Positions 1-6,247 are shown, counted from the stretch's first letter. The stretch is 6,250 nt of DNA from Gammaproteobacteria bacterium (GCA_003645215.1 QNEM01000129.1:1-6250), one strand, 5' to 3'. The notes: a model not told the origin generated them from the letters alone. Translations and numbers: made by a program.

Positions 1-1211
1 CCGGGTATCAATTATTCAGGCATCGCAATGAACTTTATGAGGGTGAAAAAGGCCTGCATATTGTTCTGTTGATATGGGGAGTGCTGTGGTGGTTCGGTGC
101 AGGCCTGATGGAAATAGATGACCATGTATTGGGACAATATGAATTTAACGCCGCCTTGTTTTTTATCGCAGTCAGTCTGGGTTTATTTTCAATCATGGGA
201 CGTAAACTGCAATGGCTGCAGCTTGAATATTCTGCAATATTTCTTTTACCTGTAATCATTTTCTGCGCATTTGTCGGGTTTGTTGATTCTCCCAACCAGA
301 ATCCATTTGCCAATCTTGGTTACGTCTCGTGGATTTCCGCTTTTGTGATTCAGTACTGGTTGTTGTATCGATCGGAACAGGTCTGGCCCGCCAATCTAAA
401 GAACTTGTGGCATGCCGCAACCATGTGGGCGTATACCTTTGTTGCAGCTTGGGTAATTTCCTATGCAGTGACCTCATTCATACCTCGCATGGATAACTGG
501 GGGGATATTATCTGGGGCTTGATCCCGGCCATTGCCATCGCTAAATTGATTGTTCTGAAAGATCGCATCATCTGGCCAATACAAAAATATCGGGAGGCCT
601 ACCTGGGATGGGGTTTGCTGCCAGTCGTTATTTTCTCGGCCATGTGGGTAATCGTTGTTTGCTTTAATGTAGCAGATCCTTACCCATTACCTTATGTTCC
701 TGTCATCAACCCCCAGGATCTCACACAACTATTTTCTATGCTTATTATTTATGAATGGTTAAGCCAGACGAAACAGGGAAAACTGCCGGGCATTAATAAG
801 CTTGAACCTGATGTTTTATTAAAGGTACTCGCAGGTATTGCTTTTATCTGGTTAAACTCACTGGTGGCACACGTAGTTCATTATTATATGGCTGTGCCTT
901 ACGCGATAGACTCCATGTTTGCGTCATCAATTTTCCAAACAAGTATTACGATTGTGTGGACGGTGACCGCCTTTGTCATTATGGGGCTGGGTTCACGACT
1001 TTCACAAAGAAAATTATGGTTTACCGGTGCGGGGTTGTTGGCAATCGTTGTGCTCAAGTTATTTATTATCGATTTATCCGATCTTGGCACCGTCGCTACA
1101 ATAATTTCTTTCATGAGTGTCGGTATATTGATGTTAGTCATTGGTTACATCACACCGATGCCACCAAAATTGGCATCGAGTGAAAATGAGGAAGCGGAAG
1201 TATCATCATGA
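1..1211 (+). CDS. DUF2339-family polytopic membrane protein, 5' end outside window
   Basis: The frame is open from the first full codon at base 3, so about 402 C-terminal residues are visible and the true start lies upstream; the TTG at 69 is internal, because the frame reads through it without a stop. The protein is a run of hydrophobic helices separated by short loops, about ten in the visible part, rich in Trp, Phe and Ile, with many Trp and Pro residues at helix ends. The last helix pair, containing the segment SDLGTVATIISFMSVGILML followed by GYITPMPP, resembles the C-terminus of DUF2339 inner-membrane proteins. The tail is short, acidic and presumably cytoplasmic (SSENEEAEVSS). The stop overlaps the next start as ATGA, so the two genes are translationally coupled. 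The partner is a DUF3999 protein, a pairing I recall from other proteobacteria, which strengthens the family call. The function is unknown; an envelope role is inferred only from topology. Confidence 0.82.
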   Translation, partial: GYQLFRHRNELYEGEKGLHIVLLIWGVLWWFGAGLMEIDDHVLGQYEFNAALFFIAVSLGLFSIMGRKLQWLQLEYSAIFLLPVIIFCAFVGFVDSPNQNPFANLGYVSWISAFVIQYWLLYRSEQVWPANLKNLWHAATMWAYTFVAAWVISYAVTSFIPRMDNWGDIIWGLIPAIAIAKLIVLKDRIIWPIQKYREAYLGWGLLPVVIFSAMWVIVVCFNVADPYPLPYVPVINPQDLTQLFSMLIIYEWLSQTKQGKLPGINKLEPDVLLKVLAGIAFIWLNSLVAHVVHYYMAVPYAIDSMFASSIFQTSITIVWTVTAFVIMGLGSRLSQRKLWFTGAGLLAIVVLKLFIIDLSDLGTVATIISFMSVGILMLVIGYITPMPPKLASSENEEAEVSS

Positions 1212-2596
1212 AAATAAAAACAGTCATAAGCTGCTTGTTCTTTTTTACGTCAATGACCGTTGCAACAATCGCTATAGCGGGGGAACCTGATCTAGAGCAA
1301 TTCGCCAAAGGTTATGAACTGAAAACGGATGGCAGCGCTGCGATATATAAACTGGACCTTCCGCAATCAATCTACCAGACGACCGTCAGAAGTGACTTGG
1401 GAGATATACGGGTTTTCAATAAAGATAAAAAGCGTGTACCTCATGCTATCAGGCGACCTGGGTCAAACCAGGAAAAAGGCATGATTCATCTGGACCTGGC
1501 CTTTTTCCCACTACACGGATCAGATAATTCCCGGAGAAACACTGGAACAAGCCTGGAGTTCAAGGTGGCTGATGACGGTACGATTATCAAGATTCATTCT
1601 GGTGAAAATTTTTCTGTGGCAGATAACGCAGATATCAGGCGTTACCTGATCGACACAAGCGGAGTAAATCAATCTATTGATGAGCTTGAGTTTGAATTGA
1701 CCGGAGTTGAAAGTGGTTTTATCAAGCGGGCACAGTTGCAATACAGTGATAACCTGAATGACTGGTATAACCTGGTTGATAATTTTTCCATCGCTGAACT
1801 TGATTATGGCAGTCACAAACTACACAAGAACAAGGTGACATTACCAAAGAAAAATTTTAGATATCTTCGTTTTGTCTGGAAAGAAAAGCCTGATGGCATA
1901 CAGCTAAAAAATATCAAAGCCAGAATAAATACTGTATGGACCAGCCATCATCGTCAACGCCTGGAAGTCAGTGGCCAGCTTGTGGATAGTGAAAAACAGA
2001 TCTATGAATTCGATTTAGGGGGGCGCTTCCCACTGGATCGAATCAACATCATCTTGCCAGAAGAAAATACGCTGATAGAAGCTGAAATCAATTCGCGAAA
2101 CAATGAAGAATCAGAATGGCGTCGTCGTTATACGGGCCTGATATACAACTTGCAGGTAAAAGAGAATTCAATTGAAAGTGGTGAGATTAATATTCGTCCA
2201 ACAAGAGATCAATTATGGCAACTGCAAGTAAAAACTCAAGATGGCCTGGGAGATGAATTGCCTGTACTTGAATTTGCATGGGCGCCCAACGAATTATATT
2301 TTCTGGCCAGGGGGCAGGGGCCATTTACATTGGCCTATGGTAACGGGCAAATCGATCCTCCGGGTAAGCCCATTGATGTCCTGATGAATGTCTTGACGGA
2401 AGATCAGGAACAAAACCTGGTGGGCGAGGCAGAGCTGGGTACTGAGGTAAGCCTGATGGGAGATGATGCCCTGAAAGCAGAGCTTGAAATTCCCTGGAGA
2501 AGAATTTTGCTGTGGGGAGTATTAATACTTGGTGTTTTGATTCTCGGTATAATGGTTTTCCGTCTTTACAAGCAGATGGCTACACCAGAAAAATAA
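1208..2596 (+). CDS. DUF3999-family exported, membrane-anchored protein
   Basis: The product has 462 residues. The N-terminus is a clear Sec signal peptide: Lys at residues 2 and 4, a hydrophobic core at about 6-21, and AIA before Gly25 as the likely cleavage site. The large middle part (about 25-430) is hydrophilic and beta-like, with repeated short strands such as the YLIDTSG and LEFELTG types and jelly-roll-like stretches. A single transmembrane helix lies at about 433-451, followed by a short basic tail (RLYKQMATPEK). The expected topology is a periplasmic domain held in the inner membrane by its C-terminus. The start is supported by GGAAG at 1196-1200, seven bases upstream, and by the 4-base overlap with the DUF2339 gene. 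No catalytic motif is visible. The call rests on architecture and on the DUF2339 neighbour; the biological role is unknown. The two proteins may form a complex (inference). Confidence 0.8.
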   Translation: MKIKTVISCLFFFTSMTVATIAIAGEPDLEQFAKGYELKTDGSAAIYKLDLPQSIYQTTVRSDLGDIRVFNKDKKRVPHAIRRPGSNQEKGMIHLDLAFFPLHGSDNSRRNTGTSLEFKVADDGTIIKIHSGENFSVADNADIRRYLIDTSGVNQSIDELEFELTGVESGFIKRAQLQYSDNLNDWYNLVDNFSIAELDYGSHKLHKNKVTLPKKNFRYLRFVWKEKPDGIQLKNIKARINTVWTSHHRQRLEVSGQLVDSEKQIYEFDLGGRFPLDRINIILPEENTLIEAEINSRNNEESEWRRRYTGLIYNLQVKENSIESGEINIRPTRDQLWQLQVKTQDGLGDELPVLEFAWAPNELYFLARGQGPFTLAYGNGQIDPPGKPIDVLMNVLTEDQEQNLVGEAELGTEVSLMGDDALKAELEIPWRRILLWGVLILGVLILGIMVFRLYKQMATPEK

Positions 2597-2650
2597 CCAA
2601 GAAAAATAACTATGTAAATTAATAGACTAGTGTAAAAAGAAAAATAATTA

Positions 2651-3811
2651 ATGAATAAAACATTCCTGACCATAGAAAATGAAGAAGACCTGGGTAAATT
2701 ATGTGAACAACTAAAAGGCAGCGACTGGCTCGCAGTTGATACCGAGTTCGAGAGAGTTAAAACATATTATCCAGAGCTATGTCTGGTACAGGTTGCAAAC
2801 GCAGATATAGCTGCAATCATTGATCCCATAGCAATCAGCAATCTTGAGTCATTCTTTGAGATACTTTACGACGAATCGATCACCAAGGTATTTCACTCAG
2901 CACACCAGGATCTTGAAATATTTTTACATCTGAACGGATCTGTCCCAACACCGGTGTTTGATACGCAGATTGCCGCACCTCTTCTGGGTTATGCCGAACA
3001 GATCGGTTACGCAAAACTGGTGCAACAGGTAGAAGGTGTTGAACTGGGTAAGGCCTTCACGCGTTCTGACTGGAAGCTTAGACCTCTGAAGAAGGGGCAA
3101 CTTGAATATGCTATCAATGATGTGATCTACCTTGGCCTGATCTATGTAGAATTTATCAAAAAACTCGAAAAATTAAACAGATCTTCCTGGTTGGAAAAAG
3201 ATTTTTCAGCATTGGGGGATGCGGAACGCTATCAGCCAGATCCTGAGCATGTCTGGAAGAAAATACGTGAATCAAAAAAGCTTAAGGGAGAAAGGCTGGC
3301 TGTTCTGCAGAAATTGGCTGCGTGGCGTGAGGTGACAGCAAGACAGGAAAACAGGCCCAGGAACTGGTTGGTAAAAGATGATGCCATCGTTGATATGGCG
3401 CAATTACTTCCTGAAGATATGCGTGAGTTGGGCAGGATAAAAAATATACAGGAACGATTTTTAAGGAAACATGGTGAAGCATTACTGGAGATTATACATA
3501 AAGCCAGGAACGATTCGCCAGAACCGTTGGCGGCAGTCATCAGGCGTGACAAGCTGACAGGGCAGCAAGAGGCGCTGGTTGATGCGCTCTCAATTATCGT
3601 CAGGTTACAGGCGGAAATACATGAGTTGAATCCCAATACGCTTGCCTCCAGAAAGGAGTTACAGGCTTTTGTACAAAACCAGGATGAGTCTGTGTTACTC
3701 AGTGACTGGAGAAAACCATTGATTGGAGATGCTCTGAGTGAGTTCATGCTTGGTCAACAGAATATTCGCCTGCTTGATAATAAATTATCGATCGTTAGCA
3801 ATGAAAAATAA
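2651..3811 (+). CDS. rnd: Ribonuclease D
   Basis: This is a DEDD-family 3'-5' exoribonuclease that trims the 3' ends of tRNA precursors and other small RNAs in the cytoplasm. The 386 residues compare with about 375 in E. coli. All DEDDy catalytic residues are visible: Asp30 and Glu32 in Exo I (AVDTEFERV), Asp87 in Exo II (HSAHQDLEIF), and Tyr153 with Asp157 in Exo III (YAINDVIYL). The TRSDWKLRPL segment before Exo III is also typical. Residues from about 210 to 290 form a first HRDC domain (AWREVTARQENRPRNWLVKD, then an LGRIKN turn), and the C-terminal 80 residues fit a second, more divergent HRDC domain. The start has no good Shine-Dalgarno sequence: the 54 bases upstream are AT-rich with GAAAAATAA repeats. 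It is the first gene of a close run with sprT and a HIT gene. No clear promoter or terminator was seen in the preceding gap. Confidence 0.95.
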   Translation: MNKTFLTIENEEDLGKLCEQLKGSDWLAVDTEFERVKTYYPELCLVQVANADIAAIIDPIAISNLESFFEILYDESITKVFHSAHQDLEIFLHLNGSVPTPVFDTQIAAPLLGYAEQIGYAKLVQQVEGVELGKAFTRSDWKLRPLKKGQLEYAINDVIYLGLIYVEFIKKLEKLNRSSWLEKDFSALGDAERYQPDPEHVWKKIRESKKLKGERLAVLQKLAAWREVTARQENRPRNWLVKDDAIVDMAQLLPEDMRELGRIKNIQERFLRKHGEALLEIIHKARNDSPEPLAAVIRRDKLTGQQEALVDALSIIVRLQAEIHELNPNTLASRKELQAFVQNQDESVLLSDWRKPLIGDALSEFMLGQQNIRLLDNKLSIVSNEK

Positions 3812-3816
3812 TTAAA

Positions 3817-4347
3817 ATGATCGACCCAATCAACGAATCTCAGAAAAACCTTGTCATAGACAAGACTGAATATTTCCTTCATCAAGCATGTGATATATAT
3901 CAGCGAAACTTCGAACCCATAGCTGTTGATTTCGACCTGAAGGGGAAAGTCGCAGGGATGTATCGGAGGAAACAGGATCAGCGTGTGATTCGCTACAATC
4001 CATATCTTTTCGCAAAATATTTTGCAGACAGTCTGACATTAACAGTGCCCCACGAAGTTGCACATTATATTACGGACATGATGTTTGCTGGCGCCAGGTA
4101 TCGACCACGGCCCCACGGCAAAGAATGGCGCGAAGTAATGCAGGCCTTCGGCGCAGATGCCTCACGGACCTGTGACTATGACCTTGAAGGAATTCCGGTA
4201 AGAATTAGTAAACGTCATGATTATCATTGTCAATGTATGACGCATGAATTAAGCAGTCAGCGCCATAACAAGATTCAAAAAAGAACAGCACGTTATTATT
4301 GCAAAAAGTGCAATGAAGAACTTATGTTAGAAGTTGCTAATGGCTGA
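3817..4347 (+). CDS. sprT: SprT-family zinc metalloprotease-like protein
   Basis: The product has 176 residues, close to the usual 165-175 of bacterial SprT. A zinc metalloprotease HExxH motif is present as HEVAH (His79, Glu80, His83), and His100 in RPRPHGKEW is the probable third zinc ligand. A C-terminal zinc ribbon has Cys138 and Cys140 (YHCQC), then Cys162 and Cys165 (YCKKC), with the family's LSSQRHNKIQK segment between them. The family is related to the eukaryotic DNA-protein crosslink protease SPRTN; the role of bacterial SprT is poorly defined, so a proteolytic or DNA-repair function is inference. It begins 5 bases after the rnd stop, which indicates an operon. Its leader repeats the 12-mer GAAAAATAATTA found before rnd and lacks a good Shine-Dalgarno site. 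Its last 8 bases overlap the start of the HIT gene. Confidence 0.92.
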   Translation: MIDPINESQKNLVIDKTEYFLHQACDIYQRNFEPIAVDFDLKGKVAGMYRRKQDQRVIRYNPYLFAKYFADSLTLTVPHEVAHYITDMMFAGARYRPRPHGKEWREVMQAFGADASRTCDYDLEGIPVRISKRHDYHCQCMTHELSSQRHNKIQKRTARYYCKKCNEELMLEVANG

Positions 4348-4792
4348 TCTTCATCCGCAGTTAGTTGAAGATTGTCTGGTGCTTGGTAGTTTTCCCCTGT
4401 GTCGATTATTGCTCATGAAGGATGCCAACTATCCCTGGTTTATTCTGGTTCCAGACAGGGAAGATATACGAGAAATTTTTCAGCTATCAGATGAAGACCA
4501 GATACAGTTAATCAAGGAATCATCTTTTCTATCCGCCGTGATCGAAAATGAATTTCGGGCAGATAAAATCAATGTGGCGGCATTAGGCAATGTAGTACCA
4601 CAGTTACATATTCATCATGTGGTCCGCTATGAGGATGATATAGCCTGGCCATCGCCAATATGGGGCAAACATCCCGCCAGAGAATATTCAGAAGAATTAC
4701 TTGACACTATTGCTAATAAAATCCTGAATGCAATTAAATTAGAATCTTCGAAACAATCGATCAGGTTTATAGATTCTCCAGTGGACTCTTAA
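4340..4792 (+). CDS. HIT-domain (histidine triad) protein
   Basis: The product has 150 residues from the ATG at 4340. HIT proteins bind and hydrolyse or transfer nucleotides attached to phosphate-linked groups; the substrate here is unknown. The signature is VPQLHIHHVVRY, in which Gln88 takes the place of the first histidine of the triad and His90 and His92 remain; His90 is the expected nucleophile. This Q-for-H form is, from recall, common in the gammaproteobacterial branch and is followed by the typical AWPSPIWG segment. The N-terminal part has the usual helix and strand pattern ending in YPWFILVPDR. I prefer ATG 4340 to the in-frame TTG at 4334 because it gives an ATG start and a normal 8-base overlap with sprT. 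The C-terminal tail, about 12 residues (QSIRFIDSPVDS), is encoded by DNA that also encodes the end of intI on the other strand, so it may have been remodelled when the integron arrived. Confidence 0.9.
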   Translation: MADLHPQLVEDCLVLGSFPLCRLLLMKDANYPWFILVPDREDIREIFQLSDEDQIQLIKESSFLSAVIENEFRADKINVAALGNVVPQLHIHHVVRYEDDIAWPSPIWGKHPAREYSEELLDTIANKILNAIKLESSKQSIRFIDSPVDS

Positions 4793-5747
4793 TTCCAGAC
4801 AAGTTCTTACTCATTACATGAGTATAGATCTCAGTTGTTTTGACATCTTTATGACCTAACAGTGTTTGCATCATTCTGATATTGACCCCATCTTCCAGGA
4901 GATGAGTGGCGAATGAATGCCGGAAAACGTGCGTAGTTACTCTTTTTGAGATAGTTGTTTTAGATTTGGCAAGATTGATTGATTTTCTAATAGATGAAGG
5001 ATGAACATGGTAACGCTGAACTAATCCATTTCTTGGATCAGCAGACAATGTCGTTGAGGGGAATGCATATTGCCAGCCGATAGATTTCCCTGCTTTCGGG
5101 TATTTACGTGATAAGGCATTCGGTAAACTAATTTCACCGTAACCATTTTCTAAATCTTTACTATGCTGCGATTGAACAAACTCAAGTTGTTTTCTCATCA
5201 TTTCATGCAACATTTCTGGGAATAGGCTGGTACGATCTTTTGAACCTTTACTATCTCGGATGTAAATTTGTTTATTATCAAAATCAAAATCTTGCACCCG
5301 GAGGCGATGCAGTTCTGTTACTCGTAAACCTGCAGCATACATAAGTTGAACCATTAATAGTGCTTTCCCAGAGAGATGTTTGCATATTGAGTTAATCTCT
5401 TGTCTGCTTAACACAGTTGGCATACGTTTCGCTTTGTTGGCACGATGAGCACGGATATCAGCATCAATTGGTGACTTTAAAATTTCCTTATAAAGGAATA
5501 AGATGGCACTCAATGCCTGGTTTTGTGTAGCAGCGGAAACGTTACGATTAATTGCCAGGTGGCTTAGGAAGCGCTCGATCTCTGTTTTGCCCATCTGATT
5601 AGGATGGCGGCGGTCGTTAAATCGAATATAACGGAGTATCCATTGAACATAACTTTTTTCAGTGCTGTAAGCATAATGATAGAAACGCAACGTTTCTCGA
5701 ACTTGATCCATCAATTTCCCTGGTTTGGGTGTAAATCCATTTTTCAT
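4767..5747 (-). CDS. intI: Integron integrase (tyrosine recombinase IntI)
   Basis: The product has 326 residues, within the usual 310-340 for IntI. It catalyses attI x attC and attC x attC recombination, moving gene cassettes through folded single-stranded attC DNA. The N-terminal SAM-like core-binding domain covers about 12-95 (LRFYHYAYSTEKSYVQW). Catalytic residues are Arg142 (AGLRVTEL), Lys167 (DSKGSKDR), His273 and Arg276 (THVFRHSF), His299 (LLGHKDV) and the nucleophile Tyr308 (TEIYTHV). Their spacing fits the Vibrio integron integrase. The segment at about 207-245 (LPNALSRKYPKAG, then GWQYAFP and DPRNG) is the extra IntI-specific region that separates integron integrases from XerC/XerD and phage integrases. 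The C-terminus GIKSPLENL also matches IntI. AGGAG lies five bases before the ATG. The gene diverges from the cassette, the normal integron layout, and appears intact and probably active. Its 3' end overlaps the HIT gene tail to tail by 26 bases. Confidence 0.96.
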   Translation of the reverse strand: MKNGFTPKPGKLMDQVRETLRFYHYAYSTEKSYVQWILRYIRFNDRRHPNQMGKTEIERFLSHLAINRNVSAATQNQALSAILFLYKEILKSPIDADIRAHRANKAKRMPTVLSRQEINSICKHLSGKALLMVQLMYAAGLRVTELHRLRVQDFDFDNKQIYIRDSKGSKDRTSLFPEMLHEMMRKQLEFVQSQHSKDLENGYGEISLPNALSRKYPKAGKSIGWQYAFPSTTLSADPRNGLVQRYHVHPSSIRKSINLAKSKTTISKRVTTHVFRHSFATHLLEDGVNIRMMQTLLGHKDVKTTEIYTHVMSKNLSGIKSPLENL

Positions 5748-5752
5748 AACGT

Positions 5753-5757
5753 CTCCT
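5753..5757 (-). promoter_or_regulatory. Shine-Dalgarno site of intI
   Basis: Read on the minus strand this is AGGAG, five bases before the intI ATG (5745-5747). It is the strongest ribosome binding site in the window and fixes the intI start. The plus-strand genes rnd, sprT and the cassette gene lack anything comparable. Confidence 0.85.
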
Positions 5758-5782
5758 TTTGGTGCAAATTATTTTCCCTGAA

Positions 5783-5825
5783 AAGGACGCGCTTTACGTC
5801 TTATATATCCAATATACGCGTCCTT
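5783..5825. repeat. Inverted repeat in the intI leader
   Basis: AAGGACGCG at 5783-5791 is the exact reverse complement of CGCGTCCTT at 5817-5825, separated by 25 bases. Inside the loop TATAT (5804-5808) and ATATA (5812-5816) form a second small stem around CCA that directly abuts the outer arm. If transcription starts at about 5826, both arms are in the intI mRNA leader, and the minus-strand RNA ends the stem with UUUUC. It could be an mRNA structure, a protein operator or part of attI; the sequence alone does not decide. Confidence 0.75.
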
Positions 5826-5859
5826 AGGGCTAAGTATATACGAAAATTAACGCGTCCTT
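5816..5859 (+). repeat. Direct repeat ACGCGTCCTT, two copies 34 bases apart
   Basis: ACGCGTCCTT occurs at 5816-5825 and again at 5850-5859 with no mismatch. A third, inverted copy (AAGGACGCGC, one mismatch) lies at 5783-5792, and a half-copy AAGGAC at 5862-5867. Centre-to-centre distances of the three full copies are 33 and 34 bases, about three helical turns. In the class 1 integron attI1, direct repeats next to the recombination core are extra IntI binding sites; these could be the counterpart here (inference). Confidence 0.8.
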
Positions 5860-5862
5860 CAA
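5833..5862 (-). promoter_or_regulatory. Candidate intI promoter (PintI)
   Basis: On the minus strand there is a -35 box TTGAAG (5857-5862, four of six consensus bases) and a -10 box TATACT (5833-5838, five of six), separated by 18 bases. Transcription would start near 5826, leaving a leader of roughly 80 bases before intI. The -35 box lies inside a 14-base palindrome at 5854-5867, and the start point abuts a copy of the ACGCGTCCTT motif at 5816-5825, so a protein binding these repeats could control the promoter. This is read from consensus alone; no LexA-type CTGT-N8-ACAG box was found. Confidence 0.5.
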
Positions 5863-5867
5863 AGGAC
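5854..5867. repeat. 14-base palindrome over the candidate PintI -35 box
   Basis: GTCCTT (5854-5859) and AAGGAC (5862-5867) are perfect inverted repeats around the dinucleotide CA. The palindrome contains the predicted -35 hexamer of intI and sits 13 bases before the attI core R box. Such symmetry suits a dimeric regulator or two integrase subunits. Confidence 0.7.
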
Positions 5868-5881
5868 TGGTTAACACCTAG

Positions 5882-6247
5882 TTATGTGTAAAAAATTACT
5901 AAGCAATAAATAAAAATATGAACGATGAGCCAAAGTTAGAAACATCTCAATTATCTCAAGAGATTTCAAGTGGAGGTAAAACTGTCAGTGTTCAAATTTA
6001 CCGTCTTGAAGGTGAGACAACCTGGGCACTGGAAATAGTAGACGAATATAATAATTCTACTGTGTGGGACGATACATTCGAAACAGAATCAGCAGCATTA
6101 ACCGAAGCTAAAAAAACAATTTTAGCAGAAGGCGTAACTTCTTTAGTCGGTCCGAATGATGGTAAAAGTGACGGTGACTGGAAATAAAAAACACATAACA
6201 AGTCAATTAAGTGCGACCGCAAAAAGCGCGTCGCCTTATTTCAAACG
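5882..6247 (+). mobile_element. First integron gene cassette (366 bases)
   Basis: The cassette runs from TTATGT after the attI crossover to the G of the next core site GTTA at 6247-6250. If it were excised as a circle, its end G and its start TTATGT would join as GTTATGT, the exact reverse complement of its R'' box ACATAAC (6193-6199). This self-consistency is strong evidence that both ends are placed correctly. It holds one gene with a 36-base leader, in the usual orientation away from intI, and one attC. Because its right end has a core site at the window edge, further cassettes probably follow. No strong cassette promoter (Pc) is visible in the leader. Confidence 0.88.
5918..6187 (+). CDS. 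Small acidic cassette protein of unknown function
   Basis: The product has 89 residues with 18 Asp/Glu against 7 Lys/Arg, so it is strongly acidic and soluble; it has no signal peptide and no membrane segment. The first 20 residues look disordered (Ser, Gln and Glu rich). Residues 21-56 look like three beta strands (TVSVQIYRLEGE, TWALEIVDEYNN, STVWDDTFE), residues 57-71 like a helix (SAALTEAKKTILAEG), and the last 15 are a flexible Asp/Gly tail. The strand-strand-strand-helix order with the NSTVWDD segment resembles small uncharacterised proteobacterial proteins I have seen, but I cannot name a family or function. The start is the only sensible ATG; its leader is AT-rich without a Shine-Dalgarno sequence, which is common in cassettes. 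The stop lies 5 bases before attC. Like many cassette genes it could serve stress tolerance, toxin neutralisation or protein binding, but no motif supports a choice. Confidence 0.85.
   Translation: MNDEPKLETSQLSQEISSGGKTVSVQIYRLEGETTWALEIVDEYNNSTVWDDTFETESAALTEAKKTILAEGVTSLVGPNDGKSDGDWK

Larger units (their letters stand above)
5816..5887 (+). other. Putative attI recombination site
   Basis: The core is an R box GTTATGT (5881-5887), with cleavage expected between G5881 and T5882, and an inverted L-like box GGTTAAC (5869-5875) five bases to its left. Upstream lie the two direct repeats that may be accessory integrase sites, which is why the left border is set at 5816; that border is an estimate. 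The position is right for attI: just upstream of divergent intI and immediately before the first cassette. The crossover point is supported by the match between GTTATGT and the cassette's attC R'' box. The neighbouring GTTAACA at 5870-5876 is the weaker alternative. Confidence 0.75.

Noticed and set aside
69..71. TTG as the start of the DUF2339 gene
   Set aside because: The same frame is open without a stop back to base 3 and the family is much longer, so this is an internal codon.
2597..2650. Promoter or terminator between the DUF3999 gene and rnd
   Set aside because: The gap is AT-rich, but no convincing -35/-10 pair and no stem followed by a T-run were seen.
3232..3747. 171-codon minus-strand reading frame inside rnd
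   Set aside because: It is antisense to the HRDC region, with a Ser/Cys-rich composition typical of a shadow frame and no ribosome binding site or domain.
4334..4336. TTG as the start of the HIT gene
   Set aside because: It adds only two residues; the in-frame ATG at 4340 is the better start codon.
5870..5876. GTTAACA as the attI crossover site
   Set aside because: It does not match the attC R'' box, whereas GTTATGT at 5881-5887 is its exact reverse complement.
5748..5881. LexA (SOS) box at the intI promoter
   Set aside because: No CTGT-N8-ACAG or close variant was found on either strand; CTGGTTAACACCTAGT at 5867-5882 has the left half only.
5604..5891. 95-codon plus-strand reading frame over the start of intI and attI
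   Set aside because: It is antisense to the conserved IntI N-terminus and runs through attI; the translation shows no recognisable domain.
5871..5901. Cassette promoter Pc with -35 TTAACA at 5871-5876
   Set aside because: The -35 is good, but no acceptable -10 lies 16-18 bases downstream, and the same bases are explained by the attI core. The true Pc may lie inside intI, as in class 1 integrons.
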